This document shows positions 7,756-16,278 of a stretch of 64,000 nt of DNA, piece by piece. A model generated the notes under the pieces. It was not told the DNA's origin, made no database searches, and saw only the letters and a program-made list of their open reading frames with translations. Position numbers and translations under genes: made by a program. The stretch's first letter is position 1; the number at the start of each line of letters is the position of its first letter. Source of the DNA: Geofilum rhodophaeum (GTDB lineage Bacteria > Bacteroidota > Bacteroidia > Bacteroidales > Marinilabiliaceae); contig NZ_MWUJ01000001.1 of NCBI RefSeq assembly GCF_002210225.1, positions 430,381-494,380 on the forward strand, read 5' to 3'.

Positions 7756-8742
7756 CTATTTTTCGTCCCAGTTGACCAAGGCGCTCATGCCGGGTCGCAG
7801 ACCTTCAATGGGGGCCACCGGTCGGGCATGCACTTCAAAACTCTTTCGGTCAAAATCGCCGGTGGTTTTGGTGGCGTTCCAGGTAGCAAAATCACCAAGG
7901 GCAGCGATGTAACTCACCTCCAATTCTGCTGTCTGCCCACCCAGGGCAGGGAAACGAGCTTCAAAACGATCGCCCTTACGCAAACCGGCCAGCATATCTT
8001 CTCTGAGATTAAAAACCACCCAGACCTGACTCAAATCCACCAGCGTAACTACCGGGAATCCTGCCGGGGTCAGCTCTCCCCTTTCTGAGAGAATGTTGGC
8101 GACCTCGCCATTAATGGGTGCATAAGCGCGTGTTTCGTGCAGGAAGGCGCTTACTTCGGCAATCACTGCGTCTGCCTTACGAACCATCGCCGCAGCCGCC
8201 TCTTTGTCCTCCGACCGCGCACCTCCCTTTGCCTTCTCCCAAATGGCCCGGGCGGCTCCAGCGGTTTCCCGGGCAATGGTCAATTGCATTTCCATTTCAT
8301 CCCTGCGCTGTGCAGGCACCACGCCACGCTCGTACAAATTTTGAATGCGCTCGTTGCTTTTTTCGGCAAATTCGAGGGCGGCTTCAGCCTTCAGATAAGT
8401 ATTGTAAGCGGCCTGCACATCCTCTTTTTGGGCTCCGCTTAAGGCTTTTAGGTGCTGGGCTTCGGCGGCCATACGGGCGGCCTGGGCCTGACCAAGGCGT
8501 GCCTCTACTTCGGGACTCTCAACGGAGAATAAAAAGTCGCCCTGCCTTACACTTTGTCCCCGGTACACCGCAAGGGAGTCAATGCGACCGGTCAGCTTGA
8601 GGGAGACTTTCACCTGAGGGGCTTCCACCTGTCCCTGTACCTCGAGGGGAACGGGTTTGGCCAACAACCAGGTGGTATAAAGAAGAAAAATCAAGAGGGC
8701 GCTGATCAGGGCGCCTGCTATGATGTTACGGTTCTGCTTCAT
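7756..8742 (-). CDS. HlyD/EmrA family membrane fusion (periplasmic adaptor) protein
   Basis: A 328-residue periplasmic adaptor that bridges an inner-membrane permease and TolC. One N-terminal transmembrane helix (about 8-28), a biotinyl-lipoyl half domain beginning near 43 (VKVSLKLTGRIDSLAVYRGQ), a long Ala/Glu/Arg-rich alpha-hairpin coiled coil (about 75-190), the returning lipoyl half (APINGEVANILSERGELTPAG) and a beta-barrel domain to the end. The start is ATG at 8742, 15 bp after the tolC stop. Domain order is canonical and the operon position confirms the role. Confidence 0.92.
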   Translation of the reverse strand: MKQNRNIIAGALISALLIFLLYTTWLLAKPVPLEVQGQVEAPQVKVSLKLTGRIDSLAVYRGQSVRQGDFLFSVESPEVEARLGQAQAARMAAEAQHLKALSGAQKEDVQAAYNTYLKAEAALEFAEKSNERIQNLYERGVVPAQRRDEMEMQLTIARETAGAARAIWEKAKGGARSEDKEAAAAMVRKADAVIAEVSAFLHETRAYAPINGEVANILSERGELTPAGFPVVTLVDLSQVWVVFNLREDMLAGLRKGDRFEARFPALGGQTAELEVSYIAALGDFATWNATKTTGDFDRKSFEVHARPVAPIEGLRPGMSALVNWDEK

Positions 8743-8757
8743 GGGTTCAGTATTTGT

Positions 8758-10269
8758 TTATTGCTGTGTTATGTAATGGGTAAAATATTCGGGCATTCCG
8801 GCCAGCTCGAGTAAGCGGGCCAGGGCCAGGTCGTACTGGTACATGGCCTGGAGTCGTTCTATGCGGACTTTAGATACGGCCAGGGAGGCCTCGGTGACTT
8901 CGGTGCTGGTAGCAAGGCCCTCGCTAAAGGCTTCGCGCCGCACCCTTTGGTACTCTGCGGCAAATTCTTCGGCAGCAGCAAGTTCCTGCAATTGCTCAAG
9001 CGCCATCTGTAATTCCTGATACATTTTTTCCAGACCCAGCTCCACGTCGCGGGAAGCTTTGCTAAATGCACTTAAGACTTGCTCTTCCTGCAAGCGGGCC
9101 GAGCGGTATTTGTGACGCGCCGATGTGCCGCCAAACAGTTTCCAACTGAAAGTAAGTCCCACCATGTAATCGGACATATTGGGCGACAAGTCGTAGGAAG
9201 CCAGGTTGTAATTACCAAAAGCGGCTACAGTGGGCAGAAGGCCCGAGCGCTCGACCCGGGAGGCTTGGGCTGCAAGGTTTTGCTTGGCCTCGACCTGGCG
9301 CAACTGGGGGTTGGCTTCGACTGCCCGTTGCTTGAAAAAGCTTAGGGGCTCGAGGGTGGGACTGTAAAACAGCTGGGTAAGCGGCAGGTAGTCCACCGCG
9401 GCGGTGTCGGCGAGACTGTTGGCCAATGCTTCGTTGAGCAGACGGCGTTGGCGACTGGCTTTTTTATACTCCCGATCGGCCTGGGCATGCATCACCTGGG
9501 CATGCAACCACTCGGCCCGGGCCAGCAGGCCCTCCTCATACATCTGAGTCGCATCGTTCAAATGCGCCGCCATGGCCTCAAGGACTTCGCCACGTACCAG
9601 CTCTGCTTCTCTGGCGAGGGCAAGACCAAAATAACGCTCCGCCACTTCGGACATCAGTCGCCCCGTTATATGCCTTTCCACTTCAGCGGCTTCGTTGATG
9701 CGAATACGGGCGGCCTCGTTGGCTGCCGAAATCCGCCCCCCAGTAAAAAGGGGCCAGGTGGCCCCTGCGCTCAGGGTGCCAAAGGGGGACTTCTGAATGA
9801 GTTTGTCCCACTCTGCATTTTCTACGGCCAATAAGCCTTCGGCCAACTGCTGTCGCACCGCCTGGGTCGAAACGGCGTCGGGCAACACGGGCAGCTGCGC
9901 CGCCGTGTTGGGGTCGGGATTGGGCACGCCGCTGAACTGTCCATATTGCGACAACGCACTGTACAAGGGGGTTATGGCGTCCTTTACGCCATGCATGTCA
10001 ATGGTAATGTCGTCGGACAACACCACAAAGTTGGCGGACAAAGAGACCTGGGGCAGGCGCAAGGTCCGGACCGCCTTCCACTCGGTCTCCGCACGGCGCT
10101 TTTGCAGCACGGCCTGCTGTACCGACTCATTGTTCTGCAGTGCGGTTTGCAGCGCCTCCTCAAAACTCAAAGACGCCTGCTTTTGCGCAGCTAAACCGCT
10201 CATCGTGGACACAAGGACAAGCCCCATCCCCATCCATTTGCTTCTCACACTAAGTTTAAAATATTTCAT
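8758..10269 (-). CDS. TolC family outer membrane efflux protein
   Basis: A 503-residue outer-membrane channel protein of the TolC family. The chosen ATG at 10269 gives a signal peptide (about 1-28, WMGMGLVLVSTMSGLAAQ) and leaves a 4-bp gap to tetR; a longer frame would overlap tetR. Two repeats of long amphipathic helices follow, each beginning with the family pattern (FEEALQTALQNNESVQQAVLQ near 35, and ANPQLRQVEAKQNLAAQ near 325), with strand segments for the barrel between them, such as SAGATWPLFTGGRI and VGLTFSWKLFGG. It completes the tripartite export system with the downstream hlyD and permease genes. Confidence 0.92.
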   Translation of the reverse strand: MKYFKLSVRSKWMGMGLVLVSTMSGLAAQKQASLSFEEALQTALQNNESVQQAVLQKRRAETEWKAVRTLRLPQVSLSANFVVLSDDITIDMHGVKDAITPLYSALSQYGQFSGVPNPDPNTAAQLPVLPDAVSTQAVRQQLAEGLLAVENAEWDKLIQKSPFGTLSAGATWPLFTGGRISAANEAARIRINEAAEVERHITGRLMSEVAERYFGLALAREAELVRGEVLEAMAAHLNDATQMYEEGLLARAEWLHAQVMHAQADREYKKASRQRRLLNEALANSLADTAAVDYLPLTQLFYSPTLEPLSFFKQRAVEANPQLRQVEAKQNLAAQASRVERSGLLPTVAAFGNYNLASYDLSPNMSDYMVGLTFSWKLFGGTSARHKYRSARLQEEQVLSAFSKASRDVELGLEKMYQELQMALEQLQELAAAEEFAAEYQRVRREAFSEGLATSTEVTEASLAVSKVRIERLQAMYQYDLALARLLELAGMPEYFTHYITQQ

Positions 10270-10273
10270 AAGC

Positions 10274-10891
10274 CTATATACTTGCGTTACTAACCTTACT
10301 ACTTGCGCTACCACGGAGACTCGCCATAATCAGCTCAACAACTCTTAGCCGGTCGCTCATCTTAAGCGGCTCCTGCACAAAGAGTTGCTTAAAACGAATG
10401 TTGATGAATTCGATGGGGTAAATAACGGCCATCAGATAAATCTCTTCCTCGCGAAAACCCTCTTCAACCTCGCCACGCAGCCGGCCCAGCATGGCCACGC
10501 GGGAGCAAAGACTTTGAATGTGCTGCAGCTGTTGCGGCTGTATGGAGAAACGATAATCGTTGATCAGGGAATACACAAAGCGTACTCGATGGGGATCTGC
10601 AGCTGCCAAATCGAAAAAATACTGCACCAATGGCTCAATCACCTCCCGAATGCTGCTGCAGTGCGTCAAGGTTTCTTCAATTTGCCCAGTGATGCCACGT
10701 ATCGTTTCATCGAGCAAATCACTAACCAGCTCATATTTGCCGGCATAAAAACGGTAAAGATAGCCTGTCGCCACATTGGCTTTCCGGGCTATGGCGGCTA
10801 TGGAGGCGCCTCCATAGCCCTCCTGAACAGTGAGTTCCACGACTGCTTCCTTTATCCGATGCAGTTTACTTTCGTCGATGAGTTTGGCCAT
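10274..10891 (-). CDS. TetR/AcrR family transcriptional regulator of the efflux operon
   Basis: A 205-residue TetR-type repressor. The N-terminal helix-turn-helix spans about 25-50, with the recognition-helix signature ASIAAIARKANVATGYLYRF, followed by a helical ligand-binding domain with no further recognisable motif. Two starts are possible. The ATG at 10918 lies inside the predicted operator and would add nine non-conserved residues; the ATG at 10891 gives the standard opening and places the operator in the leader, so 10891 is preferred. As first gene of the operon it most likely represses itself and the exporter genes and releases DNA on binding an exported compound. Confidence 0.9.
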   Translation of the reverse strand: MAKLIDESKLHRIKEAVVELTVQEGYGGASIAAIARKANVATGYLYRFYAGKYELVSDLLDETIRGITGQIEETLTHCSSIREVIEPLVQYFFDLAAADPHRVRFVYSLINDYRFSIQPQQLQHIQSLCSRVAMLGRLRGEVEEGFREEEIYLMAVIYPIEFINIRFKQLFVQEPLKMSDRLRVVELIMASLRGSASSKVSNASI

Positions 10892-10901
10892 AACAGAGAT
10901 A

Positions 10902-10938
10902 AATGAATGACTGTTCATTCATTGTTTCGACAAAAATA
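10902..10938 (-). promoter_or_regulatory. TetR-type operator and -7 box of the efflux operon
   Basis: A 22-bp inverted repeat, AATGAATGA (10902-10910), 4-bp spacer, TCATTCATT (10915-10923), has the size and symmetry of TetR-family operators. Reading leftward on the minus strand, a -7 box TATTTTTG lies at 10938-10931, so transcription should start around 10925 and run straight through the operator. A bound repressor would block initiation of tetR and the efflux genes. Confidence 0.75.
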
Positions 10939-11120
10939 CGATTTGATTCTTTCAGTCGAATCGTTTTAACGCTTTTTATGCCTCAAAAGAACAGAGGGGC
11001 CACTGAAGCGGAGAGAACATTTCCTCAAACGCTGAGGCTTTGTGTCCCCGAGAAAGAGATAAAATTGTATTTTTACAGAAACTGCAGCGGTCACCACCGC
11101 TTGCACCAACCAAAAGGACT

Positions 11121-14100
11121 ATGAGAAACATGACGCTGGAACAGATATACCACAACGCGCAGAACCATTTTGAAGAAACCGCTTTTGATCAGCTGATGCA
11201 GAAGCGCATCCATAAGGTTTTGCTGATTTGCAGCTCCTACGATGCCTTTATGCTGGAAGAGGACGGGCGCATCGACGAACAGATTTTTAACGAGTACGTT
11301 TCGTTGAACCTGCGTCATCCACCTCAATTCATCCAGGTCAGCTCGGCCGAGGCAGCCTTTAAGGCGATGGAGGAACACCAAATTGACCTGGTCATTACCA
11401 TGCTGAGTGTGGGGGGCATGGACCCTTTTAGTCTCTCCAAGAAAATTAAGGACAGCAATCCAATGGTTCCCATTGTGGTGCTCACCCCCTTCTCGCGTGA
11501 AGTATCGATGAAACTGAGTCAGGAAGATACCAGTGCGGTGGATTACGTGTTTTGCTGGTTGGGCAACACCGACCTGCTGCTGGCCATCATCAAGCTGATT
11601 GAGGACGAAATGAATGCCCCTTTCGATGTAAATGAAATCGGGGTACAGGCCATTTTGCTGGTGGAGGACTCGGTGCGCTTCTATTCGAGCTATCTGCCGC
11701 TGATTTATAAAATACTGTTTAAGCAGTCGCGCAAATTCATGACCGAAGGCCTCAACGAGCACCAGCAAATGATGCGCATGCGCGGCCGACCGAAAATCCT
11801 TTTGGCACGTACCTACGAGGAGGCCCTGGGCATTTACCGCAAATACCAAAAGAACATCCTGGGCATCATCTCGGATGTCAGCTTTAACCGCAAGGGCGAA
11901 AAGGACTATCAGGCCGGCGTGCGCCTCGCACGCCGGGTCAAGAAGGACAATCCCTACATGCCCTTCCTGCTGCAATCGAGCGACCAAAACTTTCACGGCA
12001 TCGCCAAGGACATTCGGGTGGGCTTCATCTATAAGCACTCCAAATTACTGCTGCAGGAATTGCGCGAATTTTTGAACAACTACCTGGCCTTTGGGGATTT
12101 TATTTTTATTGACCCCGAAACCAACGAGGAGGTGGCGCGGGTAAGCGATTTGCAGGAACTGCAGGACAAGCTGCTGGCCATACCCAATGCCTCCCTGCTC
12201 TATCACTTTAAGCGCGATCACGTATCTAAATGGTTGACGGCCCGTGCTTTGTTCAGCATTGCCACCGTGGTAAAGGAACTCAAGGTGAGTGAAGATGCCG
12301 AAATAGAGAAAACGAAGCACGAACTCTTTCACATCATTGCCCACTTTCGCATGTATAAAGGAAGGGGCATCATTGCAACCTTCGACACAGAGCGCTACGA
12401 TGAGTATGTGAATTTTTCCCGCATTGGGGAGAGCTCCATTGGCGGCAAGGCCAGGGGCCTGGCCTTCCTGAGCACCTTAATTAAAAAATATCCGGTTTTC
12501 AAAAGCTTTGAGGATGTCATCATTACCATTCCACGCACCGTGGTATTAGGGGTCGATATTTTCGAGTCCTTCATGGATATGAACAACCTCTATCCCCTGG
12601 GCCTTTCGGACGCCACCGATCAAGACATTCTGGAGCAGTTTGTAGCCGCGTCGCTGCCGCCAGAGGTGGAAGAAAAACTGCTAAAACTGGCCCGGGTGAT
12701 ACGCCGACCGGTGGCCATTCGCTCTTCGAGTATGCTGGAGGACAGTCACCACCAGCCTTTTGCAGGCATTTACTCGACCTACATGGTGGCCCACACCGAC
12801 AACTGCGAACGTATGGCCGCCCAGATGGCCGATGCCATCAAATGCGTTTACGCCTCGGTGTATTACAAGGCCAGCAAGGCCTACATGACCAGCACCCTCA
12901 ACCTCATCGACGAAGAGCGCATGGGCATTGTTCTGCAGGAAATTGTGGGACAAACCCACGACGACCGTTTCTACCCTACCTTTTCGGGCGTGGGACGTTC
13001 GGTCAACTTCTACCCCATCCCTCCGGAGCGTTCCGAAGAAGGGGTGGTGAACGTGGCCCTGGGTCTGGGCAAATACATTGTGGAAGGGGGCATGTGTCTG
13101 CGCTTTTCGCCCGAGTATCCTCAAAAAGTCATTCAATTGTCGTCGCCCGAAATGACCATTAAAGAGACCCAGAAAACCTTCTATGCCCTTGATTTGAATG
13201 CCGACCGCTTTGTGCCTTCGGTGGACGACGGCATCAACATTCAGAAACTCGACTTACGCACGGCGCTGGACGACGGCTCTCTGCGCTGGATCGGCTCCAT
13301 TTTGGACATGCAGAACCATGTGGTGCGCGACGGGACCATGGCCGAAGGCTATCCCCTGGTGACCTTTGCCAACATCCTAAAATACGAAGCCTTTCCGCTT
13401 GCCGCGATCATGAAGGAGGTCATGAAAATTGGTCAGAAAGAAATGAACCAACCGGTGGAGATCGAGTTTGCCGTGGACCTGCAAACGCCCGAGGGTTCCC
13501 CCTCGGTCTTTTACCTGCTTCAAATCCGCCCCATAGTGGACAGCCGCACCTCCTTGGGTCCCTCAGTCAAGGTAGAGGACTCAAAAGACGCCTTCCTGTT
13601 CAGCGAACACGCCCTGGGCAACGGCACCATTTCGGAGATTAAAGATGTAGTGTACATCAAACCCGAAGGCTATAAGCCGGGCAAAAACACCGATATTGCC
13701 CGCGAAATAGAAGCCATCAACGACCGCCTGCAAAAGGAAAACCGGCCCTACCTGCTCATTGGCCCCGGTCGCTGGGGCTCCCAGGACCCCTGGCTGGGTG
13801 TACCCGTAAAATGGGGACAGATTTGCGGCGCACGAGCCATTGTGGAAATGGGTCTGGAAAACTACAACGTGGAGCCGAGTCAGGGCACCCACTTTTTCCA
13901 GAACCTCACCTCACTGCGGGTGGCCTACATCTATACCAACAACCACCTCAACAACGGGCGACTAGATATTGAGTGGCTCAATGGTTTGGACAGCCAGTAC
14001 GAAACGGAGCACATCCGTCACGTACAAACAAAATCACCGCTCATCCTAAACCTCGACGGGCGAGAAGGAAAAGCGGTGATGTATTATGCAGGCAAAGCGC

Positions 14101-14141
14101 CCTGTCCCACTAAAACAAACGGAAACCCAGGGAAACAATAA
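11121..14141 (+). CDS. PEP/pyruvate-binding domain protein with receiver-like N-terminal domains
   Basis: A 1006-residue cytoplasmic protein. Residues about 30-155 and 170-335 look like two response-regulator receiver-type alpha/beta domains; the second has the acidic LLVEDSV strand end and IISDVSF where a phospho-accepting Asp would lie. From about 430 to 800 follows a pyruvate-phosphate-dikinase-type PEP/ATP-grasp domain, with SIGGKARGLAFL near its start and the arginine motif VAIRSSSMLEDS. A conserved C-terminal block contains GPGRWGSQDPWLGV. I could not find the swivelling phosphohistidine motif (GGxTxHA) of true PEP synthase or PPDK. Start ATG at 11121 is chosen because upstream codons are uncharged by conservation; 11130 is an alternative. 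Reaction unknown. Confidence 0.8.
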   Translation: MRNMTLEQIYHNAQNHFEETAFDQLMQKRIHKVLLICSSYDAFMLEEDGRIDEQIFNEYVSLNLRHPPQFIQVSSAEAAFKAMEEHQIDLVITMLSVGGMDPFSLSKKIKDSNPMVPIVVLTPFSREVSMKLSQEDTSAVDYVFCWLGNTDLLLAIIKLIEDEMNAPFDVNEIGVQAILLVEDSVRFYSSYLPLIYKILFKQSRKFMTEGLNEHQQMMRMRGRPKILLARTYEEALGIYRKYQKNILGIISDVSFNRKGEKDYQAGVRLARRVKKDNPYMPFLLQSSDQNFHGIAKDIRVGFIYKHSKLLLQELREFLNNYLAFGDFIFIDPETNEEVARVSDLQELQDKLLAIPNASLLYHFKRDHVSKWLTARALFSIATVVKELKVSEDAEIEKTKHELFHIIAHFRMYKGRGIIATFDTERYDEYVNFSRIGESSIGGKARGLAFLSTLIKKYPVFKSFEDVIITIPRTVVLGVDIFESFMDMNNLYPLGLSDATDQDILEQFVAASLPPEVEEKLLKLARVIRRPVAIRSSSMLEDSHHQPFAGIYSTYMVAHTDNCERMAAQMADAIKCVYASVYYKASKAYMTSTLNLIDEERMGIVLQEIVGQTHDDRFYPTFSGVGRSVNFYPIPPERSEEGVVNVALGLGKYIVEGGMCLRFSPEYPQKVIQLSSPEMTIKETQKTFYALDLNADRFVPSVDDGINIQKLDLRTALDDGSLRWIGSILDMQNHVVRDGTMAEGYPLVTFANILKYEAFPLAAIMKEVMKIGQKEMNQPVEIEFAVDLQTPEGSPSVFYLLQIRPIVDSRTSLGPSVKVEDSKDAFLFSEHALGNGTISEIKDVVYIKPEGYKPGKNTDIAREIEAINDRLQKENRPYLLIGPGRWGSQDPWLGVPVKWGQICGARAIVEMGLENYNVEPSQGTHFFQNLTSLRVAYIYTNNHLNNGRLDIEWLNGLDSQYETEHIRHVQTKSPLILNLDGREGKAVMYYAGKAPCPTKTNGNPGKQ

Positions 14142-14715
14142 GCGATTTGGTTTTCCGCTCCATCTCGTTGCTGCGCGAAATGTCGTTGAGTCCCCACTCG
14201 TAGCGGGCATCCAGACTCAAACGAGCAATCTGAACACCGGCACCCAACTGGAAATTCCAGTTGGTGCTTTTAAAACTGTCGCCATCGTAGTCGGTAAAGG
14301 CCGCACCAGCCAGCTTCACCTCTTCCTTCGAACGAAAAGAAGCCACCGGTCCGCCCACCCCATAAATCTTCACCAATTTCAGATCAATGGCGTCCAGGTG
14401 CACCAAAAGGGGCACATCCCAACTCGAATAAGAAAGCGACTCACTGCCCTCAGGATCAAAATCGGTCTCGCTTTTCTTCTTAGAGTAATAGAGCTCAGGC
14501 TGCAGCGACAAATCGCCCAGCAGGTGAATGCGCGTCCATGCACCCACCAGGTAGCCCGTTTTAAAATCGTCTCTGGCGCTTTCAAAATCGTAACCCGCCT
14601 CGGTATTGAAGCTGGTAGAGTTGAAGCCGGTTTTTACGCCCATCTGAAATTTCCCCTGGGCCTGCATCAAGGCCACAGCACTCAGCAAAATGGCAATCAC
14701 AAAAAATCTTTTCAT
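14110..14715 (-). CDS. Outer membrane beta-barrel protein (PorT-like/OMP_b-brl family)
   Basis: A 201-residue protein with a signal peptide (about 1-19, MKRFFVIAILLSAVALMQAQ) followed by alternating polar/hydrophobic strands typical of the small outer-membrane beta-barrel domain: FQMGVKTGFNSTSF, FKTGYLVGAWTRIHL, LSLQPELYYSKKKSE, and a last strand SLIVSLGFRLF ending in an aromatic residue, as outer-membrane barrels do. Its 3' end overlaps the 3' end of the convergent PEP-binding gene by 32 bp. Function beyond being a barrel of the Bacteroidota-specific type is not known. It precedes nothing in operon on the minus strand; folE lies 42 bp upstream. Confidence 0.85.
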   Translation of the reverse strand: MKRFFVIAILLSAVALMQAQGKFQMGVKTGFNSTSFNTEAGYDFESARDDFKTGYLVGAWTRIHLLGDLSLQPELYYSKKKSETDFDPEGSESLSYSSWDVPLLVHLDAIDLKLVKIYGVGGPVASFRSKEEVKLAGAAFTDYDGDSFKSTNWNFQLGAGVQIARLSLDARYEWGLNDISRSNEMERKTKSLIVSLGFRLF

Positions 14716-14757
14716 ACTGGAAAAATTAATTGGTAAAGTACTAGGTAAAAGGCCGAT

Positions 14758-15381
14758 TTAATGCAGGCGCGACCCAATAATGTTGAAGAACTCCTCGCGC
14801 GTTGCAATATTCTTTAAAAACGCCCCGGTAAAATCCGAAGTGGTGGTCACCGAATGCTGCTTTTGCACCCCGCGCATTTGCATACACATGTGCTGGGCCT
14901 CAATAACCACCGCTACCCCCAGGGGATTCAGCGTATCTTGAATACAGTCCTTGATCTGCGTAGTGAGCCGCTCCTGCACCTGCAAGCGCCGCGCAAAGGC
15001 CTCTACCACACGGGCAATTTTACTGAGACCGGTAATGTGGTGTCGGGGAATGTATGCCACATGGGCCTTGCCAAAAAAAGGCAAGATGTGGTGTTCGCAC
15101 ATCGAATAAAGCTCTATATCCTTGACCACCACCATCTGCTGGTAGTCCTCACGAAACATCGCCGAGCGAATGATCTCCTCAGGCTTCATATTGTAGCCCT
15201 GCGTTAAAAACTGCATCGCTTTAGCCACCCGCATGGGTGTTTTCTCCAGCCCTTCCCGGGTCGGATCCTCTCCCAGCAGCCGCAGGGAGCGCTCATACAC
15301 CTTAGCCAATTGGCTGGTGGTTTCATCGTCGTACGACTCTATTTTGGCATAGCCGTTGCCCTTATTCAAAGAAAATTCCAT
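14758..15381 (-). CDS. folE: GTP cyclohydrolase I
   Basis: A 207-residue homodecameric enzyme converting GTP to 7,8-dihydroneopterin triphosphate, the first step of folate (and queuosine-type pterin) synthesis. The zinc ligands are present: Cys95 and His98 in [10 protein letters not shown] and Cys166 in [11 protein letters not shown]. The conserved [20 protein letters not shown] and the terminal [14 protein letters not shown] match the family; length is normal. A -7 box TATATTTG lies at 15421-15414 on the minus strand, giving a short leader. The product is cytoplasmic and the assignment is firm. Confidence 0.97.
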   Translation of the reverse strand: MEFSLNKGNGYAKIESYDDETTSQLAKVYERSLRLLGEDPTREGLEKTPMRVAKAMQFLTQGYNMKPEEIIRSAMFREDYQQMVVVKDIELYSMCEHHILPFFGKAHVAYIPRHHITGLSKIARVVEAFARRLQVQERLTTQIKDCIQDTLNPLGVAVVIEAQHMCMQMRGVQKQHSVTTTSDFTGAFLKNIATREEFFNIIGSRLH

Positions 15382-15413
15382 AAATACTGTGCTTTAAAAG
15401 CCAAAAGAAAAAA

Positions 15414-15421
15414 CAAATATA
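15414..15421 (-). promoter_or_regulatory. -7 box TATATTTG upstream of folE
   Basis: On the minus strand TATATTTG matches TAnnTTTG and lies 33 bp before the folE ATG. No clear TTTG -33 element is present at the usual distance. Confidence 0.5.
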
Positions 15422-15478
15422 AGGCAAAAACATCTTTCGGGCGCTTTACTTTGAACGGAACAGCCGAAAAGACCCAAA

Positions 15479-15509
15479 AAAAGGTGCCCCCTCATCGAGA
15501 ACACCTTTT
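15479..15509 (-). terminator. Rho-independent terminator of sodB
   Basis: Arms AAAAGGTG (15479-15486) and CACCTTTT (15502-15509) enclose a 15-nt loop. Read on the minus strand the hairpin is followed by a run of seven T from the A tract at 15476-15482. It lies 29 bp past the sodB stop. Confidence 0.75.
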
Positions 15510-15537
15510 CTTCCACATAAAACCATATTTTAAAGAC

Positions 15538-16140
15538 TTAGGCTTTGAAGCGGGCAGCCACCTCATCCCAGTTTACTACGTTCCAGAAAGCCTGAATGTA
15601 ATCGGGACGACGGTTCTGATACTTCAAATAATAAGCATGCTCCCAAACATCAAGACCCAAAATGGGTGTGCCTTTTACATCGGCCACATCCATCAGAGGA
15701 TTGTCCTGATTGGGGGTAGAACTTACCACCAACTTGCCATCGGCCGTCTTTACCAGCCAGGCCCAGCCTGAACCAAAACGGGTAGCAGCAGCCTTCGAAA
15801 ACTCCTCCTTAAAGGCATCGAATGAACCAAAATTTTTCTCTATCGCCTGAAGCAAATCTCCGGAAGGCTTGCCGCTGCCATTGGGTCCTATTACTTTCCA
15901 AAACAAAGAGTGGTTGTAAAAACCACCACCATTGTTGCGTACTGCAACACTGCGCTTAGACACATCGGCCATCAGCGCTTCTATGGACTTGGAGGCATCG
16001 GCTGAGCCTTCCAAAGCCGCATTCAAATTATTGGTATAAGCAGCGTGGTGTTTGGTATGGTGGATTTCCATGGTTGCTGCATCAACATTGGGTTCTAATG
16101 CGTTGTACGCATAATCCAGTTTAGGTAATTCAAAAGCCAT
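15538..16140 (-). CDS. sodB: Superoxide dismutase, Fe/Mn family
   Basis: A 200-residue cytoplasmic superoxide dismutase disproportionating superoxide to oxygen and hydrogen peroxide. All four metal ligands are in place: His27 in MEIHHTKHH, His77 in FYNHSLFW, Asp164 and His168 in [12 protein letters not shown]. The dimer-interface GSGWAWLV and the C-terminal [12 protein letters not shown] match the family. No signal peptide is present. Iron versus manganese use cannot be decided; relatives in Bacteroidia often accept both. It has its own terminator and is divergent from the MATE gene, so it is a single-gene unit. Confidence 0.96.
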   Translation of the reverse strand: MAFELPKLDYAYNALEPNVDAATMEIHHTKHHAAYTNNLNAALEGSADASKSIEALMADVSKRSVAVRNNGGGFYNHSLFWKVIGPNGSGKPSGDLLQAIEKNFGSFDAFKEEFSKAAATRFGSGWAWLVKTADGKLVVSSTPNQDNPLMDVADVKGTPILGLDVWEHAYYLKYQNRRPDYIQAFWNVVNWDEVAARFKA

Positions 16141-16259
16141 TTCTCTTATTTTTTAAGTTCAACTTTAACAAGGTACAAAGAAAGATCCTTATTGCGACCT
16201 TTTCTAAATAACAAACAGCTCAGGAAGCAAAAGGTTCAAGTCTCCTCCGGAAATTTGAT

Positions 16260-16267
16260 TACTTTTG
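16260..16267 (+). promoter_or_regulatory. -7 box TACTTTTG of the MATE gene
   Basis: TACTTTTG fits TAnnTTTG and ends 11 bp before the GTG at 16279. It supports the short start for the MATE protein, since the longer reading frame would begin upstream of the promoter; the messenger would have only a few leader bases. Confidence 0.55.
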
Positions 16268-16278
16268 CACCCAAAAAA

